Positions 33,123 through 43,966 of a stretch of DNA of 64,000 bases are shown here, in pieces. The stretch spans positions 2,790,001 to 2,854,000 of the forward strand of contig JYIP02000006.1 of the NCBI GenBank assembly GCA_001051155.2, written 5' to 3'. The DNA is from Chrysoporthe austroafricana (lineage: Eukaryota; Ascomycota; Sordariomycetes; Diaporthales; Cryphonectriaceae). The translations under genes and the position numbers were made by a program. The notes beneath the pieces were generated by a model that did not search any database, was not told the origin of the DNA, and worked only from the letters and a program-made list of their open reading frames with translations. Each line of letters begins with the position of its first letter. Within the stretch, counting starts at the first letter, position 1.

Positions 33123-34179
33123 TCACTTGAGCAACAGCTCCCCGACCGGTGGCCCCTGGTCCCTCAGGCCATTGATGACGATCCTGCTCACCAGATCACT
33201 CCGATGCCTCTTGATGATCTCTCTCAACGCGCTCCTCTCCATGACGATCCGGCCCGTCTCTAAAAGATTCTTCACGTCCAGAGGATCCTCCTTGTCGCTC
33301 AGATGTATAACCCGTCCGTGCTCCTTAGCCACGCTTAGACTCGTAAACAGGTTCGGCCGATAATCCGTCGTGACAAAGGTCGTCCGGCCGTACTGCTTGC
33401 CCCACCGCAGGCCGTCCATCATCTGGCTCAGATACCGCACTACGAACCCGTCCTCCAGCTGGCGGCCCAGCCGGCCCGCCTGCGCGAGCGCAAGGAAATC
33501 CTCGGGCAGGGGCAGCTCCATCCCGTCCTCCGTGATGATCAGCTCGCCCCGGCGGTAGCGGTACGACAGCGCGGTGCGCCAGGCGAGGTCGTAGACCTTG
33601 CGGTTCATGTCCGTGCCAAAGTCGCGCGGCTTGGGGCCGAACGTCTTGCCACCGCCCCTGCGCAGTGGGGATTGCTTGTTGCCGACTCGCGCCCGGCCGG
33701 TGCCTTTCTGTCGGTAGAGCTTGCGGTGTGAGCCGTGTACTTCGTAGCGGGTCTTGGAGTTTGCGGAACCCTGCCGGGTGTTGTCGCCCTCGTAGGTGAC
33801 TGCCAGATGCAGGATGTCCCGCCGCAGGGGTAGGTAGAGGTGCTTTGCGGAGTAGGCCTCGAGGGAGCGTGGCTCGAGGCTGGGGAAGCTGTGGATGGTG
33901 ACGGGGACGGTGGTGAGTGGTTGGTAGGGGAGGAAAGCGGGTGTGGTGGGCTGGTCGGCGGAGGGCATCGTGAGGCTTGGAGGCACTGCCGTAGTTGCCA
34001 TCGTGCGCGATGTCATGGGCGATAATCTCCTCTGTCGCATTTCGTCAGTTCAACTTGTGCTCCTTGCAGAAGGCATCCGGGCAGGGTAGGCGTACCAGTA
34101 TTGTAGATTTGCATGGTTGCGAGGAGAGGCCCAGGGCCTGCATGGCCTCAGTGAGACCCCGAAGCCCCTTCCCAGCCAT
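33123..34179 (-). CDS. YML6: Mitochondrial large-subunit ribosomal protein uL4m
   Basis: Exons 34096-34179 and 33123-34031 (64-nt intron, donor GTACGC, branch CTGAC, acceptor GACAG) give about 330 aa. The large exon alone starts at an ATG (34040), but the upstream exon supplies MAGKGLRGLTEAMQALGLSS, an N-terminus I recognise from fungal uL4m and consistent with a mitochondrial presequence. The L4/L1e fold is evident: YEVHGSHRKLYRQKGTGRARVGNKQSPLRRGGGKTFGPKPRDF is the conserved basic loop that reaches into the exit tunnel. The protein is a structural component of the mitoribosome large subunit in the matrix. It lies head to head with mL38. Confidence 0.88.
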
Positions 34180-34423
34180 CGCGACAGCCTGTGATAAATT
34201 TGTATGGCGAGCTGTGGTGAATTGGCTTCTGACAGAAGTGATGGTGTTGAAAGACCTCGGAGCTCGAAAAAGATCGAGAACGCTGCGTGCACGGACCACC
34301 TGCGGCCCGCGCAGCTTCCCTGCAGGCGTCCCGAAATTTTCGAGAGCTTCTACTTCGCATCGCGTGCCGGCGATTCGATGTGCATGCCCCAGCACCTCGA
34401 CACACTCCACCCCCGCGTCCAAG
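34180..34423. promoter_or_regulatory. Shared divergent promoter of uL4m and mL38
   Basis: Only 244 bp separate the start codons of two oppositely transcribed mitoribosomal protein genes, so their promoters must overlap. I did not identify a specific factor site. Confidence 0.55.
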
Positions 34424-35932
34424 ATGTCGAGGTGTCAACAGGCAGCGCGCCCGATCGCGCTGTGCCTGCGACCACGATGCTCAGCACAAATCGCTGGGCC
34501 GTCACTCTCTACGGCGACGGCGCGCCTGTTCTCGAACTCCGCGAGCCGACCAGACGTCGAGCCAACGACGACCTCATCCACGGGGGGTATTGCCGATGCA
34601 CAGGCGACACAGGACCTCGTGCATGCCAACAGCACACCAGATATATCCACCTCTACAGAGGCTGAGTTGGCCAGACGGCGCGAGCTGAAGGCGCGGCTGC
34701 TGGATCCCAACACCACAGTCCTGCCGTGGGCAGAGAAGAAGCTGCAGAAGAAGGGCATAGAGCCGATAGGGTCGAGGAGAAGGAGAGCCGCAGTCCGCCA
34801 GACACCGAATGTTCCCTTCGAACAACTACCGTACCACTGCTTCCAGGAGGCAAGGAAGGTCTTGGCCGAGGACCGCGCCGCAAAGCTCGAGGAGATCAAG
34901 AGGGCGTACCAGAGGGTCAAGACCGTGGAGGCTATGCCGGCAGAGAAATACAGGGGCGGCGAACTTCACAAGAACAAGAAGCTGGACTCACTGCGCAGGC
35001 ATGTTGAGTATCTGAAGATCCAGGCTGATATCAATGATCCGGCTGTAAAGAGGAAGTGGGAGGACGGTTTCGGTTGGTGTTGCCAAAACATGTCTTGACT
35101 CTCATCCACAAGCACTAACGCCAGAACAGCCGACATGAGCAAACCAATCTACCGCTACTTCAATGAGCAGAAGTGGCGCTCCATGGCCTACAAGATCTTG
35201 GCTCAGCGTGTGGAACAATTTCACATCGTCCCTGACGTTCTGCCAAACTTCGATCCAAAGATGGATGTCCAACTCTCCTTCCACGGCTACCGTATTCGAC
35301 CGGGTGAGATCATCGACTCGCTCGTCTCCGAGGCTCCGCCCAACCTGCGCATTCAGGTGTTTGACTCCAAGCAACGATTAGTGTCCATCGTGGTGATGAA
35401 CAGTGACGTCCCGGACGCCGAGACCGATTCCTTTGGCCGTCGTCTGCACTTCATGGCAGCTAATATCCCGATCGACTGCCTAACCAAAAACATCTCCCTC
35501 CTTCGCGTCAGCAAAGACCAAGACAAGCTCGCCGTACCCTGGCTCCCACCGTTCAGCCAGGAGGGCGCGCCGTACCACCGACTGTCGGTATGGATCCTCG
35601 AGCAATCCGAGGGCAAGGAGTTGAACGTCGCAGCACTGCGCGAGCACTACTCTAAACATCGCGACGGCTTCTCACTGCGGTCTTTCCGATCGGCCCACAA
35701 GGTGCAGCCGTATGGCTTCAACATGTTCCGGACGGTTTGGGACGAGGGCACCGAGGCGGTCATGCATAGACACGGCATCCCCGGTGCCGAGATTGTCTTC
35801 AGAAGACAGCGGGTGCACAGCCTCAAGCCGCCAAAGAAGGCGCGTGGTTGGGAGGCGAAGAGACAGGGCCCCAAGTACAGGCACCTTTGGAAGTACACCA
35901 AGAACATCGGAAGGAATCGCGGTGGTACGTAG
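34424..35932 (+). CDS. MRPL35: Mitochondrial large-subunit ribosomal protein mL38
   Basis: Exons 34424-35072 and 35130-35932 (57-nt intron, donor GTTGGT, CTAAC branch, acceptor ACAG) give about 483 aa. The N-terminus MSRCQQAARPIALCLRPRCSAQ is a mitochondrial presequence. Next come a charged helical part (LLDPNTTVLPWAEKKLQKKG) and the conserved ADMSKPIYRYFNEQKWR across the splice junction. A phosphatidylethanolamine-binding-protein-like domain follows (LVSIVVMNSDVPDAETDSFGRRLHFMAANIPI ... YHRLSVWILEQ). The C-terminus ends PPKKARGWEAKRQGPKYRHLWKYTKNIG. This is the yeast MrpL35/mL38 layout. Structural subunit of the mitoribosome. The donor GTTGGT is weak, but phase and homology support it. Confidence 0.88.
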
Positions 35933-36650
35933 ACGGGATGAGATGGTTGAAGTGGCATGTCCAGCTCTCCCAGGTCTTGATAGATATCTGCAGAATATCG
36001 TATCGCAACTACCAGCGAAACTTGTAGTATATGGTCTGAATGACTTCGGATTTCAGAGTGGAAATCTAAAGGCCTTGGACCATGTGAGCCATCCAGATCA
36101 TGTCACCGTACAAGGCATACTTCCACCACCGACTGCAGACTGTACCAAATCAATAATTCGCCGCCATCCCTCCTTTGTGCAGACTAGCCATCACTCTGGA
36201 TATTGGCACAATTTCCCATTCTCAGATAATAGCGCAATTGTTGAGTATTGAAGGTGTAAGTGAGGTTTGGTCCACTACCCAGGGGCAAGCCATAGGGCAG
36301 GGTTCAGAGAGAGAAAGGGAAGAAAACAGAAACAACATCTGAGGACACAGCAAAGAATAAAATAAAGAAAAGCTAATCGTTTCGAGTATATTCTTGAGGA
36401 TATCGTAGATGTTGACCTGACCGTGACCAGCAAGCGAGATAGGTCAGGCCAGCGATCTATTGTACTAGGCAGTACCAGGCGGGTCCTATTATGAGCACAA
36501 AGCTAAGGGAGCTACTACCTAGAACCAATCAGTCCTCCCCACTCCATCCGCGGATAGACTCTCAGCTTTGACAGCCTTCCACTACAACTCATCTCTCGTC
36601 TTACAGCACCTCGCCTCGTCGCCCCACCCCAGCCTCGTCCTACCGCCGCT
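35933..36650. other. Intergenic, 0.7 kb
   Basis: 3' flank of mL38 and promoter of RFA3. Pyrimidine-rich just upstream of 36651. No other feature. Confidence 0.5.
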
Positions 36651-37393
36651 ATGGATTCCCAGCCGACCCCGCGTGCCACGGCACCTTACCTCGACAGCTA
36701 CGTCGGCCGTAACGTGACCATCGTCGGCAAGGTCGTCCAGCTGCGCGGCGAGGTGGCCCTCATCGACGCGGACGGGAACATCACCGCGCATCTGAATCGT
36801 GTGAGTGAGACGGTCGTGATACACACCTCCGCCGCGAGATCAGTGCCTATGCCGTTCCGCCGGCCCAGGACCGATCTCGCAGCTGCTGTCCCTTGACATC
36901 ATCACTAGCACCCGTGTAATGCACTGGGACACAGTGCCTTGGCTACCTAGGCTCATGAGACCAGGCACCCGCCGCGGGCTGAACAGCATGAGGACGACGT
37001 GGGGCCGCGAGACTGACATGAACCACCTCCAGGAAGCCCACCTCTCTCCAGGGTCTGCAGCGCAGATCATCGGCAAGGTCAATCCTGACCTCTCCGTTCG
37101 GGTACTGAGCGCCCTGGACTTGGGAAATGGGGTCGGTATGTTGTTTCCAGTCCATGAATCTCAAGCAATCACCAGAGGGCACCATTTGCACCTGTCTGTT
37201 CGCAGCGTCCCTAGGGTTCGCTGCCGCCGGAGCATCTCCAATAACCCCTTGCCCGTTTCGCCACCTCTTTCCGGGAACGAGCATCGACTAACGGGCGGGC
37301 CTGTCCCTGTTCATAGATTTCGCCCTCTGTCAGCAGCTGGTCGAGGTCTCACATCGCTACAAGCACCTCTTCGACAACGTGGCAGTCAACTGA
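36651..37393 (+). CDS. RFA3: Replication protein A subunit 3 (RPA14-type)
   Basis: Three exons, 36651-36800, 37033-37135 and 37317-37393, give about 109 aa, the normal size for the small RPA subunit. The OB fold reads YLDSYVGRNVTIVGKVVQLRGEVALIDADGNITAHLN, then AAQIIGKVNPDLSVRVLSALDLGNGVDFALCQQLVEVSHRYKHLF. The last phrase spans the second splice junction in phase, which fixes the boundaries. RPA binds single-stranded DNA during replication, repair and recombination in the nucleus. The two introns (232 and 181 nt) are long for this window. The stop lies only 48 bp before the next ORF. Confidence 0.88.
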
Positions 37394-37441
37394 CTCCGCG
37401 GCCAGAGGGCCCCGGGCGGAGCTAGTCCGCACTCCGTCTCG

Positions 37442-38038
37442 ATGAACCGGCCCTCTGACTCCGTCTCTCAGCGCCGCACTGAGCGGTCGCAGTCCTTGGA
37501 GGAGGGGGATTTTGATGATGGGGACAGTTCTAGCGACGACAGTTTTGGTGACGACAGTCTGGCGGAGGAGATGAGCAAGCTGGACATCTCCTTGCCCCCA
37601 TCGCCCGTTGCTGCGAGGCAGCAGCTAGGACAAGAGCCGCCGCCGGGGTCAGAACAGACATCGGGGCAGGGCTCAACGGCACACTTTAAAACTAATGATG
37701 AGATCTTGGCAAGGCCCACGTACAAGTCACTCAGTAGCATTGGCATCGGCGCGTGGGACACCTTTGTTGGGGCACCGGGGGCTGGCGCACCGCCATTCCT
37801 CCACAAAGATGGGGCTCGTGACCCTGTAAGGACGGCCATCACGAAGTCGGAAAATCGTCTCGGAGGGGATCGCGATCTCGATCACTCTCCGGGACTCATC
37901 GATTCTATATTTTGCGGCATTGCGAGGGAGATAAGCGGGAAGTGGTTTGCGCAGCTGAAGATGGATGGCTCGGGCAGGTGGCGCCTCGTGCGGAACTTCA
38001 GACTACCGGAGGTTTTCAGTCCACATGATGCTAGGTAA
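37442..38038 (+). CDS. Uncharacterised acidic/Ser-rich protein
   Basis: Intronless, 198 aa, beginning MNRPSDSVSQRRTERSQSLEEGDFDDGDSSSDD. The first half is acidic and disordered. A more ordered C-terminal stretch reads PGLIDSIFCGIAREISGKWFAQLKMDGSGRWRLVRNFRLPEVF. No family recognised. It begins 48 bp after the RFA3 stop on the same strand, too close for a normal fungal terminator and promoter. Either the two share a transcript, the ORF has an overlapping promoter, or it is an alternative 3' part of the RFA3 locus. Confidence 0.5.
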   Translation: MNRPSDSVSQRRTERSQSLEEGDFDDGDSSSDDSFGDDSLAEEMSKLDISLPPSPVAARQQLGQEPPPGSEQTSGQGSTAHFKTNDEILARPTYKSLSSIGIGAWDTFVGAPGAGAPPFLHKDGARDPVRTAITKSENRLGGDRDLDHSPGLIDSIFCGIAREISGKWFAQLKMDGSGRWRLVRNFRLPEVFSPHDAR

Positions 38039-38586
38039 TGGATCTCGTTGATGTTTCGTTTCTGGTCAAAGCATCGCAAACTGCAAATATCCCAAAATGG
38101 CATCCGCTCGGTCCATGAAGTCATACAACGCCCACGGACAAACATCCCTTCGCAGCGAAGGCTATTTGTGGGCAAATTAGTCGTGCTAACGTAGGATGCG
38201 GGCAGCTGATATAAATGTGTCAAGCTAGAGACGTATCAAGCATGAGCAACTTCTCATTACACCGATGTTCGGTTCTAAAGCAATTCGCTGCCATGACAAG
38301 CTAATCAACAAAGTCTTTGGCTAAGGTGGTATGTGCCGTAATTCCGTATGCCGCCCTATTCCCATCCATCCATCCATTCATCATGTATCCTGAATACACC
38401 ACCCCGCGCTCTACCTTGCATGTCCCTCCTTATTAACATCCAACCAATGTATGAATAATGCCAAGATGATATAAACAGAGAGACGCTTGAGCCTTAGAAA
38501 AGGCTCATGCACTCGAACAGACCAGCCCCTCCGTTCGCCGAGTATAGCTCGGGATCCTCGGGGGAAGTGGACTGCAGACCGAAGTC
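38039..38586. other. Intergenic, 0.55 kb
   Basis: Convergent 3' flanks. A short CCAT tandem run is at about 38363-38380. Nothing else. Confidence 0.5.
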
Positions 38587-41500
38587 CTACTTGGTCTGTG
38601 TGTCATCGCCATCGCCGATCCCATCCAGATTGACATCCCCAAAAGTCTCCCAGTCAGCAAAATCCATCTCAGCGGGCTCAAATGCCTCCGCTTCACAACC
38701 CCTGCGCAGCACGGGTGGACTGCTAGGCACCACCGCATCCGTAGTCAGGAAGTGCCCAAAGTCCAAGCCCTCAAAATGGCCTGTCAGGCCACTGTCGCTG
38801 CCCATATTTGGCAGCTCATAGAGCCCGTGGGCAGATGATCCCGTCGTGAATTCATTCGCCTCAGACAGGAGCTGGTTGATCGTGGAGCTGAAGGGAGTGC
38901 CGAAGTCTGTGTTCATCATCATGTTGTCGTCAACGACAAAGTGGGCATGGGGATGTTGATTGTTGGGGGCGCTCCCGTTGCGCAGCCGAGCGCTCGAGCG
39001 GGGTGTCTTGGTCGGTGTCCCTTGAAGCCGAGGCAGCGCATGGCCGGGTGACCTTGCAGTAGACCGTGCCGTTCGTATCGACTTTGAAACACTTCTTGTT
39101 ATGGGACGGTGGCTCGGTGTCGGGCGGGTCGGAGTCTTGAAGACACCAGTAGACCTTTCCTTACGCTGGGGTGTCGAGGGATGTGAGGATGTGCCGAACA
39201 AGTCTGCCAGATTATCTTTATCCGTAGCATCAACTCCGAATTTGGGCGTGGAAAGAAGATTCATCTCGATGTCCACGTCCATCGGCATTGATGAGTTCTC
39301 CTTCCCAGTGATACCGCCTCTGGATCCCTCCACACCAGCTGACGTTCGCACAATATTGACCGCGACTTCGCCAAGCACCTTGGGCTGTCCATCCTTCTTT
39401 GGGGACGGGAAAAGCAGTCGCTTCGTCTTTCCTAGGACGTCTTCCTCGACGGGGAGTGGGCTTCGAGCCGACTCGCTGCCGCGTGAGTGTGTCGATCCGT
39501 GTCGATCCGGGCAACTACCCAAGCCACCCGTTTCTGCTGTTTGCGACCGCGCACCGCGCTCGCGGCTCGGTGGCTCTGTGGTTGGGCCTCGAAGCAGCAT
39601 CACCTCATCGCCCTCTGTGAGCGGTGTCTGTCCTTGGTCGTCCGGCCCAATCGGATCAGTGGTAAAATAAGCCTCTGAGGGCAAGTTTGCCGTCGCCGCA
39701 CCCTGTGTCTTGGCCTTCTTGGGCCGAGACGTTTTCCCGGCCCTCTTCTTGCGCGACTTTCCAATCTGAGAGAAGTCCTTCTCCCATTGTGACTCAGGCC
39801 GTTGAGTCTGGTACTTGGACAGCCAGAGACCGCATGCTGTGTCCGATTAGTTGGTGCCTTTTGATTGGCAAAGGAACAAAAGCGGCAGTACTCACGATTG
39901 CAGAGAATATCTTCATTCCAATTGGACTTGTCTTCGGCTGGTCCTAGAGCTTTTTTGACGACCCGGTACCTGATCGGCGTTTGGTTCTCATTCCTTTGTA
40001 AAATGACAATCGCTGTTATGCGACCAGGCTTCTCAGAGTACTCCGGAATTTCTGGGCTGCCTTCTAAGTCTTGTGTCCAAATCTTGCGCCACGTTGGCGT
40101 GCTTATTGACCCGCAGTTAGAACAGAACGTCGGCATCTGGCCCATCTTGACAGCCTTTTCCAACTTGTCCTTGATCGATTGTTTCCTCGACATGTTCTTG
40201 CTCGGCTGAGCGGTGTCTTCCGGCGATGCAGTGGATGGCGAATCAGCCGGCGCAACAATTCCGGGATCACTAGCAGGAGCAGCTGGTGCTGGGTCAGGGC
40301 CGACCATCTCCGAATCTGCAGTCTGGGTCGCGCCAGAACTCGATTCTCCCGGTTTCGGCATTGTCGACAACTCTGGGTCGATATCCTGGTGGAAACCGAG
40401 CGGCTCGCTAAGCAGCCGCAGTAGGTGATCGCCAGAATCTTGAACAGACTCCACAGCAGCTGGTGTAGGCAATTGAGTGTTCTCGACTGATTTCTTCTCA
40501 GTCTCAATTGCAGGCTCGTGTAAAGATTCTGGTTGTGCCACTTTGGGTTCGGTGTGTTTCGGCTCAACGGGCGGCTGAGGCATTGGCGGTGGGCCGACTG
40601 GTACTCTCGACATGTCCTGTCGTTGAAGATTGGGCTCAGTATTTGCTCTCTTCAACTGACGTCCGGCTGCCTTCGTCGTACCGGTTGCTCGTGACTTCTT
40701 CATCTGCGCCTTTGCCGAAGCGGAGGGATTGTAAATGCTCTGCTTGGGTAGAAGCTCTGAAGGACCGGGATATTCATGCTGGATCACCATTTGCTTTGGC
40801 TGTGCGGGCCCACTAGCTCCCTGTTCTGTAAGGCTTGGAGTGCCCGGCTCTGGGAGACCCTGAGAGTGTGGCCTTGAAGGCGCCAGATGCGGTGGCTCCG
40901 GAAGCCCGCCAGACATCGGCCGAGGAAGACCCTGCGAGGGCGGCGGAGCTGTAGGCTTTCGCTTAGCTGCCTTCGATTTTGATGTTGACTTCGACCGGCT
41001 AGAGATGCCTGGTTGTGGAATCTGGCCAGGGATTGGCATTGGCAGTTGCAAATCGTACTCATCGACCATTTCATCAAAGCCTCCGCTCATGAATCCGGAA
41101 TCAGGCTGCGGCATGGGCATTGGCGGCAAAACCGGACTAGACGGTGGTGGGCTAGACCGAACGGACCTAGGCACTGGAGGAGAAGAGCCAATATCTGCCG
41201 GGCTATCCTCCGGCGTGTACGCCTGGAATGGTGACTGGGCTGTTGAGTCAGGCGACCGAGCATCTTGGTTGAGCGGCCCAGGGATGCCCGTCTCAGAGGC
41301 AGGAAATTTCGAAGGGCCTTCGAGATCCGCCATGGAAGCCCTTCTTGGCTGCCCCTGACCAGGTGGCCTGCCTCGTGGGCGTGGCTGTTGTCCGGGCACA
41401 GGAGTTGGTGCTCTCGGAAGTTCCTGCAGATGATTTGATCCAACTCCGTTGCCACCAGCGGCAGCGGGTCTCATGGTGCGTAAGGATCCAGAAGTGCTGG

Positions 41501-42729
41501 CAGCGACTCGTAAAGAGCCAGGAGCCGAGCTCAGTGGTGCCTTGTGTGGATAGTCGGCTTTCGTGGTCTTTGCTCTCTTCTTCTTGGGGCCCTCGACAGG
41601 AGCCTCTTCGGCGTCAGTAGCATCCTCAATAGCAGAGGTATTGCCTGTCTCGGGTCTGTCATGCTTGCGGGGCCTGCCAATCGGCTTTCCTGATGCTGTT
41701 GTCGTCCTTTTCTTAGGTGCCTTCGACGAGGCCCGTTTTGCTGACTTTGAGCGAGCAGCTTGTACAGTCTCATCGGGTCTTGGCAGCGCAGTACCGTCAT
41801 CGGGAACCGGGCCCTGAGATGAAGGGACTGGCGGGAAGAAAGACATGGACAACGGCTGCACCGGTGCCGCATGCATAGTGGGTGGTGTAGGAGCACCATG
41901 TTGAGTCGCGTAGAGGTCAGGTCGAGCGTCTGGTGCTGGGCTGAGGGCCTGGATTGGCGATCCGTACCTGACTGGCGGAAGACCAGGGCTTGGCATCGAA
42001 GGACCGTTAGCCGGACGGCCGATGTTGGGGTTCGACTGGATGAAGGATGACCACTCGCTGTTACTGTCGGTCGGAGTTGGTGTCGGAGCATTGCTTCCGT
42101 AGCCTCGTTGCATGTCAGAGCTGTGAGAGGTCTGTGGTCGTTGCATCCTCGGTACAGGATTGAGCTTCAGCTTGACCTCCAAGGTCTCTGGCGCGCCGCC
42201 TCTCAGAGCTGCGAGCATGTTCTTGACCACCTTTCCGGTGACCAACTTCTGCTCATCGTTTTGGGCTGGTTGCCCGAGGCCCCATGAGAGCATTCCCTGC
42301 CCCACGAGTGGCACGTCGTCTTCGGAGTAGTCCAGGGCGTAGACGGCATAGTCTTTGTCGGGCCGGTTAATAATCTCGGGGCTGCATGAGGCAATTGCCT
42401 GAAGACATATTCGGAGGTCGACGACACCGATTGCATTCCTATCGTCGATCGGAAAGGTTTGGATCTGTAAGACGTGGGGCCATTTGGCCAGGCAGTTCTG
42501 CTGGTCTTTCTCAAAGGTGTACTGAACTTTGACTGTAGAACAAAGAACGTGAGTCCCGAGATTGTGACCATCGTGACAGGGCAGGTTTCTTGTGCTTACG
42601 TCCCATGTGCCGCGTCTGCAGACCCGAGTCCTCTGCCTGGGGAGGCTGTGAGGGCAACGGAGGTTGTCCATGGGGAGGATATCCCATCCAGGCGCCGCCC
42701 TGAGGGCCCGTCATATTAGGGAACGACAT
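38587..42729 (-). CDS. Ams2/Spt21-type GATA-finger transcription factor
   Basis: Exons 42600-42729, 39896-42532 and 38587-39836 (introns 67 and 59 nt) join to about 1338 aa. The N-terminal conserved domain (about 44-140) reads KVQYTFEKDQQNCLAKWPHVLQIQTFPIDDRNAIGVVDLRICLQAI, as in fungal Spt21/Ams2 proteins. A long Pro/Ser-rich disordered middle follows, with an AT-hook-like KPIGRPRKH. A GATA-like zinc finger has Cys847, Cys850 (CSNCGSISTPTWRKIW) and Cys921, Cys924 (CNPCGLWLSKY). The last pair is split by the second intron and recreated exactly by splicing. In S. pombe Ams2 activates histone gene transcription in S phase and affects CENP-A loading; S. cerevisiae Spt21 has a related role. Nuclear. 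Confidence 0.85.
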
Positions 42730-43966
42730 GGGGTGTCCTCAATATGCATGAGGGTAGTTGTGCCAGCCCAGCGCGGTAATGATGATGGGGTGTGGTGGGT
42801 TGCCAACGTGGTGAGACGAGGTTGACGACAAGATGAGTGGAGGCGGGGGAAGAGACGAAAAAGGACGAAAGACAGAAGTAATAGAACCTTGCCACGGAGA
42901 AGGTGTGTAGTGGACCTTGGAAGCAGAGACAACTAAGTGTCGTGTCCAGGTTCACGTTTTGCGATGCGATCTAAGTCGCGTCTGTACGCGACTGTGGATC
43001 CTCACCAAGCGCTCGCAGCTTTCCCACCGTGGTAAGGAGCTTGAGAGGAACCACAAAATCAGGCCAATTGAGTCGTCGACGATTCAGAGGTGCTTCTGCT
43101 CCGCGGCCCAGCTGGTGCGACGGTCGAAGTCCCCAGGGGCAAGAGACCAACATAAGAGAGAGACGGGTTTGCTGCCCTGATCAAGAAAGGATGCGGGAGG
43201 TGCAGTTCTGATATCGCGGTACAAAACAACCAAACGCGACTCTGAGCCTCGCCTGCCCTAAGCCCAGGAACCTGGTGTCAACCCGACAGGGGTAGCTGCA
43301 ATGCGAGGTCCCTGAGATGGCGCTAAAATTATGGGGCAGGTAAGGTCCTGGCATGGAGGAGCCGTACTGGGGGACCACTGGAGGGCGTGAGGGGCTAGGC
43401 CCGTTGGCACCCTGGCACCCGGTTAGTTTGGAGGGGGGGGGCCGTGTGTTAATGACGTGCCAAGGTCTGCTGCCACCCAAAAGGAACCGGACTTAGCTGC
43501 AAGATATTGGACAACTCCGAGTGCTCGGAAGGCAGCCTTCACACCTGCAAAACTCAGGCAGAGAACGGGGAGATTTGGGGACGAAATCTCGCTGAAGGCG
43601 GGGGGGGACCTCCTATTTATACTCCCGAGTATTACCGTCGCCATCCCGCAAATGACTCAAGCCCCGCGACTATGCCTCTGGACGGTATCAGGCTGACACC
43701 ACACTATAAACTGTCTTTAGCCAACCACCGCCCGTTCTATTTCTCCCCGCAGTGTGTTGCTGTGCCGTCTTTTTAGAAACCGACGCGTGGATAAGAGGCT
43801 ATCTTCGGAAACCGGCTCTCCGAAGGCACTGTGCCAACAAAACCGTCCACCTTGGCTTTGACGACACATAAAAGACTTGAGTCCACATCGTACCATCAAT
43901 TTTGTACATATGGGCAGGGCTTTTTTCTAATTTTCCTGTCTTCAGGGATATGCACCCCGGAGCTCC
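42730..43966. other. Intergenic, 1.2 kb
   Basis: Promoter/leader of the Ams2/Spt21 gene and 3' flank of the HIBCH-like gene. A G9 run lies near 43433-43441. No gene supported. Confidence 0.5.

Noticed and set aside
33123..34040. Start of uL4m at the ATG at 34040
   Set aside because: It lacks the expected N-terminus; the upstream exon (34096-34179) restores it with good splice signals.
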